From the NCBI GenBank assembly GCA_964236535.1, contig CAXSEF010000103.1, positions 1 through 10,919 of the forward strand: a stretch of DNA of 10,919 nt. Direction: 5' to 3'. Shown here in pieces: positions 5,667-10,919 of this stretch. The notes under the pieces were generated by a model that was not told the DNA's origin, made no database searches, and was given only the letters and a program-made list of their open reading frames with translations. How positions within the stretch are numbered: the first letter of the stretch is position 1; every line of letters starts with the position of its first letter. A program made the translations under genes and the position numbers. Source of the stretch: CAXSEF01 sp964236535. Its GTDB lineage: Bacteria > Pseudomonadota > Alphaproteobacteria > Acetobacterales > Acetobacteraceae.

Positions 5667-7291
5667 TCAAAACAGCCCGTGCAGGAACCAGCGCAGGTCG
5701 CCGGTGGCCGCGTCCTGCCCGTCGCCCGCCCGGAACAGCCAGAACCGCCGGCCCGCCTCGTCCTTGACCCGCCAGTAGTCGCGCACCGCCCGCATTTCCG
5801 CCTCGAGATGCCACCATTCTCCGGCGATGCGTTCCGGCCCGTCGGAGTGGCGCACGCGGTGGCGCACCCGACGCCAGGTGAACGCCGCCGGCGGCTGGTC
5901 GGGCAGCATCGACAGCGCCTGCACCGGCTGCGGCGGGTCGAGCAGGCGAACCGGCCGGGGCAGGCGCGGCCAGGTCAGCCCTGAGGGCAGTGACAGCGCG
6001 GGTACCCTGCGCACCGAGTGCTCTGGCACGTCGCTCTCGACCGGGACGGCGCGATAGACCCGACCGCGACCGAGCCGGTTCTCCAGCCGGTCCACCAGGA
6101 CGGTCAGCGGGTCCTGCGCGGCGGCGCTGCCGTCGGTTGCGAGCTGGGACGCGGGCATTGGTTCGGCCTGCCCGACGCCAAGCCGCATCGCCTCGACGCC
6201 CTGGCCGAGATCGACGCCCTCCAGCCGCTCGGTAAGCAGGCGCGCGAGGTGCGCCGCGTCGCGCGAGGGCCGCACCGTGCTGATCCGCACTGCCTGCGCC
6301 GAGCCGTCGACTCGCTCGAACAGCAGGTCGAGCTGCCGCGCGCCGAGGCCGTGGCGCTCCAGCACAGCGCATACCACAGCACTCAGTCGAGCGATCACCG
6401 CGGCGGACGCGGCGGGGTCGAGCATCGGCTCCTCGAAGGCGAAGCGGTGGGCGATGGTCTCGGCCGGCAGCAGCGGCACGGTCGGCTCCGCAGCCAAGCC
6501 GAGCGCCTGGTCGAGCCGGTTGGACAGGATAGCGCCGAACCGGCATGCGAGCAGCGCGCGCGGTGCCTCGGCGAGCTGGCCCACCCTGCACAGCCCGAGC
6601 CTCGCCAGCGCCGCCGCCATCTCCGGATCGAGCCGCAGCGCTGCCACCGGGAGCCCGCCAGGGCCGCGCGCGTCGTGCCGGGCGGTGCGATGGTGAGCGG
6701 GCCGGGCGCATGGCGGGCCAGCGCGTGCGCCGCCCCAGGCGTGTCCGCGGCCGCTGCGCAGGCCGTGAATCCGCCGGCACGCAGCCGCGCCGCCAGGTCG
6801 TCCAGCAGGGCCGCTTCCTGCAGGCCCGCTTGCTGCGGAACCGTATCCTGAGGGGCTGCTGCGGGGCCTGCGCGGCGCAGTCTGGTGACGCCCGGCCAAC
6901 GGTGCGCGCAGCCGGTGATGTCGATCCAGATCCCGTCCGGCGGGTCCGGCGCGCAGATTGGGGCATAGCGCAGGCACCACAGGGCGAGCCGGTGCAGCGC
7001 CGCGCGGTCCGCCTGCGGTTCGGCCGGGCGCATCGCGAGCCCAGGCACCATCGCCCTCGCCTGTGCCAGCGCGGTGTCCGGGCTCAGCCCGAGGCGGTGC
7101 GCCGCAGGATTTGCCGACGCCACCACCTGGCGGCGCCCGTCATGCCGCCACAGCACCAGCGGCGCGTCCGGTTCCTGTTCTGCCGGCACGGTCTGCGGGT
7201 CCGGGCCATCCGCTGGCAGGCCAGGGGTCGCCCGGTGCCGCAGTCGGTCGGTGGCGAAGCTCGGCAGCCAGAGCGAGACAATTCTGCGTAT
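5667..7291 (-). pseudogene. imuB: ImuB, Y-family polymerase-like protein, frameshifted, ATA start
   Basis: ImuB is the catalytically inactive Y-family polymerase homologue that links ImuA, the beta clamp and DnaE2 in SOS mutagenesis. The N-terminal part reads RRIVSLWLPSFATDRLR just after 7289, then PLVLWRHDGRRQVVASANPA, ALWCLRYAPICAPDPPDGIW and IDITGCAHRW, up to APPGTTRAALA. The remainder continues in a different frame: LPVAALRLDPEMAAALARLG, then AFEEPMLDPAASAAVIARLS, down to the C-terminal motif ending DLRWFLHGLF. The switch lies at 6651-6661, where restoring one base in a G run (CCC at 6654-6656 on the plus strand) would give one protein of about 541 residues. The start position is ATA at 7291-7289; the next usable start, GTG at 7189, would lose the first 34 residues. 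Lack of polymerase active-site carboxylates at the N-terminus is normal for ImuB. As written, translation would stop at 6395 with a truncated product, and mutagenesis would probably be lost unless the shift is an error. Confidence 0.88.
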
Positions 7292-8060
7292 AGCAGGCCT
7301 CCAGGATCCAGCTCGACGGCATCCCGCCCCGGCAGTGCAGCAGGTCGAGCCGCCAGCGCGCCCGGCCCACGCCCCGCAGATCGGGCGCTCCCGGCCGCGG
7401 CGGTGCCGCGGGCAGGGTGGCGATCCTCCAGCGCGTGGTTGCGGCCGAGGGCGCGGACAGCGCCGGGTCGTCGTGACGGTGCGAGCGGCGCAGCACGAAG
7501 GCCGCCACCCCTGCCGCCTCCGCGCCCAGCTGCAGCCGACGCGACGCCGTCAGCCCGAGCGGCCCGGACAGCTCCCCCACCACCCCGGTGAGGCCGGCAT
7601 GACCGGGGTGGTCCGGGCCGGCGTGGCGCAGCCCCTCCTCCAGAACCGCGAGCACGCTGCGCCCGGCCTCGACGAACATGATCCGGTTTGGGTGCAGCCC
7701 GACCGCGGCGAGCGCCGGCGCGAACACGTCGCGTCGCTCGCTCGCCCACAGCACCTGGCCCGGGTGGCGCGCCAGCAGCCCGGCCACCAGCAGCGCCGGC
7801 GTCGCGCCGTGCTCGGTGTCCGGGCCGGTTCCCGACAGCTCGTGCAGGCCGGCGCAGTCCAGCCCGCCCGCGGGCAGGTGGTCGTTGATCGCGGCGATGC
7901 CGAAGCGCAAGCCCGGGCAGGCACCGTTTCCCTGGTTCTGGCTCCGGCCGTGGCGCCAGTCCTGGCTCCGCTCCTGGGTCCGGCGTCGCTCCAGCCGGGC
8001 CACGGTGGCGCGCAGCGCCTCCAGCCTTGGCTCGGGACCGGCATGATCGTGTTCCAGCAT
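7140..8060 (-). CDS. imuA: ImuA, RecA-like SOS mutagenesis protein
   Basis: ImuA is the RecA/SulA-like partner of ImuB in the damage-induced translesion synthesis cassette of many bacteria without umuDC. Recognisable segments are LRFGIAAINDHLPAGGLDCA with GLHELSG (51-77), PGQVLWASERRDVFAPALAA, GLHPNRIMFVEAG (121-133), ASRRLQLGAEAAGVAAFVLR and the C-terminal RARWRLDLLHCRGGMPSSWI followed by LEA. I chose the ATG at 8060, which has GGAGGAG just upstream and places the SOS box in the leader. An ATG at 8126 would put the box inside the gene. The product is 306 residues, somewhat long: residues about 27-50 are a low-complexity Arg/Gln/Gly insert, and the tail after ALAAELRHRP is a non-conserved Gly/Ala extension overlapping imuB by about 150 bp. 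Walker motifs are poor, as is usual in this family. It is expected to be co-transcribed with imuB. Confidence 0.9.
   Translation of the reverse strand: MLEHDHAGPEPRLEALRATVARLERRRTQERSQDWRHGRSQNQGNGACPGLRFGIAAINDHLPAGGLDCAGLHELSGTGPDTEHGATPALLVAGLLARHPGQVLWASERRDVFAPALAAVGLHPNRIMFVEAGRSVLAVLEEGLRHAGPDHPGHAGLTGVVGELSGPLGLTASRRLQLGAEAAGVAAFVLRRSHRHDDPALSAPSAATTRWRIATLPAAPPRPGAPDLRGVGRARWRLDLLHCRGGMPSSWILEACYTQNCLALAAELRHRPTAAPGDPWPASGWPGPADRAGRTGTGRAAGAVAA
7289..7302 (-). promoter_or_regulatory. GGAGG ribosome site and ATA start of imuB
   Basis: Inside imuA, GGAGG (7302-7298) precedes ATA (7291-7289) by six bases, and the following codons encode RRIVSLWLP, the expected ImuB N-terminus. In the imuA frame the same bases encode LEACYTQ. 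ImuA proteins commonly read LEACDAQ here, which would be spelled GCGATGCGCAG and would contain an ATG for imuB. Two substitutions (GATGCG to TATACG) would explain both differences. Confidence 0.65.
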
Positions 8061-8076
8061 CGCTCCTCCAGGGCCA

Positions 8077-8091
8077 GAACCTTTAGAGAAC
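8077..8091 (-). promoter_or_regulatory. LexA (SOS) box upstream of imuA
   Basis: The minus strand reads GTTCTCTAAAGGTTC, an exact GTTC-N7-GTTC alphaproteobacterial LexA operator. It ends 17 bp before the imuA start at 8060, just upstream of the ribosome site. This predicts LexA repression of imuA-imuB and induction by DNA damage. It also supports the shorter imuA start. I could not define -35/-10 elements with confidence. Confidence 0.85.
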
Positions 8092-8301
8092 AACAGCGCT
8101 GGCGCAAGCGGTTTTCCGGTGGTCACGGCGGCCTGGCGGCAAAGCCCTGCGCGGTCAGTCTGCTAGACCTGTTTCCTCGCGCATGCTGCACGCGACGCTT
8201 GCCAATACGGCGCGACTGTCGTTCGGGGCGCGGAGGGTTGCGGCGGCCGGGCATGCAGGACAGGCGGCGCTCTAGCGGGCCGCACGTGGCATGATGTCGG
8301 C

Positions 8302-9294
8302 ATGCCCACCACCCGCTTCGCCCCCAGTCCGACCGGCGCCCTGCATCTGGGCCACGTGCATGCCGCCCTGTTCGCGCAACAGCTGGCCGGTCCGAACGGG
8401 CGGTTCCTCTTGCGCATCGAGGACCTTGACCCGGTCCGCTGCCGCCCGGAGCACGTGACCGCGATCAAGGCCGACCTTGCCTGGCTGGGCCTCGCCTGGC
8501 CCTGCCCGGTGCGGCGGCAATCCAGGCATCTGTCCGAGTACCGCGGCGTGCTGGACCGGCTCGCAGACCGCGGCTTGCTGTATGCGTGCTTTTGCACCCG
8601 CGCGGCCGTCGCTCGCGCGGCCATCTCCCGCACGATCGCGGCACCGGCTACATCCCGTGCCGGACATTCCGACGCTGCCGGCGGATCGCGGCAAGCCGGC
8701 TTGGCCGCACCAGAGGTCCTGGCTGACCTGGACCCGGGCGGCGGCGCGGACCTGCATGCGCCGCACGCGGCGGAGCCGGTCTATCCTGGCACCTGTCGCC
8801 GGCTCGATCCCGCAGAGCGGCGCGACCGGGTGGCGCAGGGCGAGCCGCATGCCTGGCGCCTCGACATGGCCGTCGCCCTGCACAGCCTGGCCGATCCGCT
8901 CACCCGCACCGAGCTGAGTGACGGAGCTGCCTGCACGCTGCCCTGTGACCCGGGCCGGTTCGGCGACGTGGTGCTGGGCCGGCGCGACGTTCCGGCCTCG
9001 TATCACCTCTGCGTCACCCATGACGACGCGCTGCAGGGCGTCACCCTGGTCACCCGCGCCGAGGACCTGCGCCCGGCAAGCGAACTGCACCGGCTGCTGC
9101 AGGTACTGATGGGCTGGCCTGAGCCGGCCTACGCCCACCACCCGCTGCTGCGCGACAATCTGGGACGGCGGCTGTCAAAGCGCCGGGGCGCGCCAACGAT
9201 CGCGGGCCTGCGTGCGCAGGGCGTGACGCCAGACGCGGTGCGAGCGATGGCCGGGTTCAGGGAGGCCCTTGCGGGGCTCCCTGGGGGATTGTGA
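8302..9294 (+). CDS. gluQRS: Glutamyl-Q tRNA(Asp) synthetase
   Basis: GluQRS is a truncated glutamyl-tRNA synthetase paralogue that attaches glutamate to queuosine in the anticodon of tRNA-Asp, without an anticodon-binding domain. The HIGH-type motif is RFAPSPTGALHLGHVHAALF (5-24). Other signatures are LLRIEDLDPVR, the zinc-site cysteines CFC (96, 98) and VYPGTC (Tyr161, Cys165), PASYHLCVTHDDALQGVTLV with TRAEDL, and the KMSKS-type loop RRLSKRRGAPTI (289-300). The length is 330 residues against roughly 290-300 usually. The extra length is in the zinc arm: 62 residues separate Cys98 from Tyr161, against 11 in Escherichia coli YadB and a few tens in many alphaproteobacterial forms. The catalytic elements are intact, so it should work. 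The ATG at 8302 has a poor ribosome site, but homology begins there. It is divergent from imuA, sharing the 8061-8301 intergenic region. Confidence 0.93.
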   Translation: MPTTRFAPSPTGALHLGHVHAALFAQQLAGPNGRFLLRIEDLDPVRCRPEHVTAIKADLAWLGLAWPCPVRRQSRHLSEYRGVLDRLADRGLLYACFCTRAAVARAAISRTIAAPATSRAGHSDAAGGSRQAGLAAPEVLADLDPGGGADLHAPHAAEPVYPGTCRRLDPAERRDRVAQGEPHAWRLDMAVALHSLADPLTRTELSDGAACTLPCDPGRFGDVVLGRRDVPASYHLCVTHDDALQGVTLVTRAEDLRPASELHRLLQVLMGWPEPAYAHHPLLRDNLGRRLSKRRGAPTIAGLRAQGVTPDAVRAMAGFREALAGLPGGL

Positions 9295-9339
9295 GGGAGT
9301 TGCGTCACTGGTGGTGGACAAGCCATGACCTTCGCCTGC

Positions 9340-9357
9340 CTTGGGTGTCACCCCAAG
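9340..9357 (+). terminator. Weak hairpin after gluQRS
   Basis: CTTGGG (9340-9345) and CCCAAG (9352-9357) form a 6-bp stem with a six-base loop about 45 bp after the gluQRS stop. No T-tract follows, so it is at best a weak terminator candidate. Confidence 0.25.
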
Positions 9358-9368
9358 CCCTGTGGTGC

Positions 9369-9470
9369 TAGAGCACGGTTACCGCCAAAAGTGGCTTCAC
9401 CTGAGGCAATGAACATGCTGGCCAAAACAGATACTTAGAATGTGATTGCCGCTATTCGAAGCGATCACGC
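9369..9470. repeat. Dispersed-repeat-like intergenic segment upstream of gloB
   Basis: This stretch starts TAGAGCACGG, contains CCAAAAGTGGC, and ends with an imperfect inverted repeat GTGATTGC (9442-9449) / GCGATCAC (9461-9468). It is noticeably AT-richer than its surroundings. The style (TAGAGCA near one end, an AAAGTGG core and a CGATCACG-type end) resembles the dispersed intergenic elements seen many times per genome in alphaproteobacteria. Only one copy is in the window, so repetition is not demonstrated. It may also carry the gloB promoter (TAGAAT at 9436-9441 as a possible -10, without a good -35). Confidence 0.4.
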
Positions 9471-9503
9471 CCCAGACCCGTCGCCTGCCCGCGAGGAGCC
9501 CGC

Positions 9504-10229
9504 ATGACCCTGACTGCCGAGCGCATCCCGCTCCTCTCCGACAACTACGCGTGGCTGCTGCGTGACGGCGTGACCGGCGCCGTGGCCATCGTCGACCCCG
9601 CCGAAGCCGCTCCCTGCCTCGATGCCATCGCGCGTGCCGGACGGCTCGACCTGATCCTGCTCACCCACCACCACGCGGACCACACCGCCGCCACCGACGC
9701 GGTCCGCGCCCGCCATCCTGCCCCGGTGGCCGGCGCCGCGGCCGACGCTCACCGCCTGCCGCGGCTCGATATCCGGCTTTCCGGCGACGACACCCTGCCG
9801 CTCGGGCAGACGCGCGGCCAGGTGATCGAGACGTCGGGCCACACAATCGGCCACATCAGCGTGTTCTTTCCCGAGGGCCCGGTGCTGCTCTGCGCCGACA
9901 CGCTGTTCTCGCTTGGGTGCGGTCGGCTGCTGGAGGGCACGGCAGCCGACATGTTCGCCAGCCTGCACCGGTTCGACGACCTGCCGGACTCGACCCTGGT
10001 CTGCTGCGGCCACGAGTATACCGAGGCCAATGCCCGTTTCGCCTTGACGGTGGAGCCGGACAACGCGGCCCTGCGCGCCCGCGCTGTTGAGGTCGCACGC
10101 CTGCGCGCCAGGGGCGAACCCACGGTGCCCAGTACGCTGGGCGGGGAACGCGCTGCAAACCCCTTCCTCCGCGCGCCGGACGCGGCAACACTGGGTGCCA
10201 GACGCCAGGCCAAGGACCGGTTCCGATGA
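9504..10229 (+). CDS. gloB: Hydroxyacylglutathione hydrolase (glyoxalase II)
   Basis: Glyoxalase II hydrolyses S-D-lactoylglutathione to D-lactate and glutathione, the second step of methylglyoxal detoxification in the cytoplasm. The 241-residue length is typical of the bacterial enzyme. The metallo-beta-lactamase fold motifs are complete: LILLTHHHADHT (His55, His57, Asp59, His60), SGHTIGHIS (His113), LLCADTLFSLGCGRL (Asp132) and CCGHEYTEANARFA (His170). The C-terminal glyoxalase II signature PSTLGGERAANPFLRA follows. The ATG at 9504 has AGGAG eight bases upstream. The stop overlaps the start of the glutathione S-transferase gene (ATGA at 10226-10229), so the two are almost certainly translationally coupled. 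Together they form a small glutathione-dependent detoxification operon. Confidence 0.95.
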   Translation: MTLTAERIPLLSDNYAWLLRDGVTGAVAIVDPAEAAPCLDAIARAGRLDLILLTHHHADHTAATDAVRARHPAPVAGAAADAHRLPRLDIRLSGDDTLPLGQTRGQVIETSGHTIGHISVFFPEGPVLLCADTLFSLGCGRLLEGTAADMFASLHRFDDLPDSTLVCCGHEYTEANARFALTVEPDNAALRARAVEVARLRARGEPTVPSTLGGERAANPFLRAPDAATLGARRQAKDRFR

Positions 10230-10822
10230 AGCTGTATCACTTGCCGACCAGCCCGTTCGTGCGCAAGGTCATGGCCTGCGCGATCATGCATGGCCTCGAC
10301 GGTCAGATCACCCTTGTGGCCACCGACGCGCACGCCTCGCCCGCGGCGCTGGTCGGCGACAACCCGCTGTCCAAGGTGCCCTGCCTGGTCACCGATGACG
10401 GCCTGGCGCTGTTCGACAGCCCGGTCATCTGCGAGTACTTCGACGAGATCGCCGACGACATCCCGCTGTTCCCGGCAAAGGGCGCGTTGCGCTGGCGGGC
10501 GCTCAAGCTGCAGGCCACCGGCGACGGAATGATGGACGCGTCGGTCGCGCGTCTGCTGGAGAGCCGACGCCCGCCCGATGCCGCACGCACCACCTTCATC
10601 GCCAGGCAGCGCGAAATCGTCGCTCGCTGCCTGGACCAGCTGGAGGCCGACCTGCCCGCGACGCGCCCCGATATCGGCACGCTGACGCTCGCCTGCGCGC
10701 TTGGTTACCTCGACCTGCGGTTTGCCGATGATGCCTGGCGCGAGGGCCGGCCGCAGCTTTTCGCCTGGTTCGAGCGGATGGCGGAACTGCCGGCGCTGTC
10801 GCGGACCGCGCCGCCAGGTTGA
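10226..10822 (+). CDS. Glutathione S-transferase family protein
   Basis: A 198-residue cytosolic glutathione S-transferase. The N-terminal thioredoxin-like domain holds KLYHLPTSPFVRKVMACAI with Ser9 as the likely glutathione-activating residue, NPLSKVPCLV with the conserved cis-proline (52) and LFDSPVICEYFDE with the Asp64-Ser65 gamma-glutamyl-binding pair. An all-helical domain follows from about residue 88 and ends in RPQLFAWFERMAELPALS. The pattern resembles the YibF-like group of bacterial GSTs, but the substrate is unknown. Its start overlaps the gloB stop by four bases, so it is the second gene of that operon. It probably conjugates or reduces reactive electrophiles with glutathione. 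Confidence 0.92.
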   Translation: MKLYHLPTSPFVRKVMACAIMHGLDGQITLVATDAHASPAALVGDNPLSKVPCLVTDDGLALFDSPVICEYFDEIADDIPLFPAKGALRWRALKLQATGDGMMDASVARLLESRRPPDAARTTFIARQREIVARCLDQLEADLPATRPDIGTLTLACALGYLDLRFADDAWREGRPQLFAWFERMAELPALSRTAPPG

Positions 10823-10828
10823 GGCAGG

Positions 10829-10862
10829 AAGCAAGGCCAGATGCTCTGGCTCTGGACTCCGC
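10829..10862 (+). repeat. 34-bp dispersed repeat, copy 2
   Basis: This matches the copy at 5522-5555 over 34 bp with two mismatches (G to T and C to G, one in each arm of the hairpin), so the 8-bp stem of copy 1 is weakened here. It begins 6 bp after the gst stop. TCCGCTCAAG follows at 10858-10867, and the same ten bases lie at 5591-5600 in the larger element, as if the intervening palindrome of copy 1 were absent here. Confidence 0.7.
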
Positions 10863-10869
10863 TCAAGCC

Positions 10870-10887
10870 CGAGCTAAGCTCGATTTT
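10870..10887 (+). terminator. Small terminator-like hairpin after gst
   Basis: CGAGC-TAA-GCTCG (10870-10882) forms a short GC-rich stem followed at once by ATTTT. It is about 47 bp downstream of the gst stop and fits an intrinsic terminator of the gloB-gst operon, though the stem is only five pairs and the T-run short. The remaining bases to 10919 show no gene. Confidence 0.5.
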
Positions 10888-10919
10888 GGCCATCAGGCTG
10901 CGAGGCAGAGCGCGTCAGC

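Noticed and set aside
5596..6966. A 456-codon minus-strand open frame.
   Set aside because: It is the third frame through imuB, Arg/Ala-rich, while ImuB motifs are split between the other two frames.
8061..8126. Longer imuA start at 8126.
   Set aside because: It would place the LexA box inside the gene; the ATG at 8060 has a strong ribosome site and matches the family start.
8163..9141. Minus-strand open frames opposite gluQRS.
   Set aside because: They mirror the GluQRS reading frame and have no recognisable domain.

Overview
The window is very GC-rich, with densely packed genes on both strands. It looks like the chromosome of an alphaproteobacterium, most likely in the Acetobacteraceae/Rhodospirillales. 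The evidence is a GTTC-N7-GTTC LexA box, a HisKA_2-type kinase, an imuA-imuB mutagenesis pair, a DUF3597 protein, a GluQRS and high-GC codon use. The family-level placement is inference. There is no CRISPR array, no transposase gene and no recognisable RNA gene.

Layout, left to right. 1-213: no gene recognised. 214-637 (+): a small DUF3597 protein, split by one extra G in a G6 run. 811-2322 (-): a soluble GAF-PAS-HisKA_2 sensor histidine kinase with no response regulator beside it. 2497-3075 (-): a calcineurin-like metallophosphoesterase whose start position holds ATA, not ATG. 3235-4533 (+): a multi-pass GT87/DUF2029 mannosyltransferase-like membrane protein. 4544-5365 (-): a CitE/HpcH-type CoA-ester lyase, convergent with the GT87 gene. 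5366-5666: a gene-free stretch of about 300 bp rich in hairpins, including a 211-bp segment with 12-bp perfect terminal inverted repeats. 5667-7291 (-) and 7140-8060 (-): imuB (frameshifted, ATA at the start position) and imuA, behind an SOS box at 8077-8091. 8302-9294 (+): GluQRS with an enlarged zinc arm. 9295-9503: an intergenic region with a dispersed-repeat-like segment. 9504-10229 and 10226-10822 (+): a coupled glyoxalase II and glutathione S-transferase pair, followed by a second copy of a 34-bp repeat also found at 5522-5555.

Functional themes are SOS mutagenesis (imuA-imuB, without dnaE2 following), glutathione-dependent detoxification (gloB-gst), tRNA-Asp modification (gluQRS) and envelope glycan synthesis (GT87). 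The most notable points are four lesions in 11 kb (two single-base frameshifts in G runs and two ATA codons where ATG is expected, each behind a well-placed GGAGG), and the repeat-rich intergenic elements. I found no convincing new multi-gene system. Gene decay versus consensus sequencing error is the main open question.
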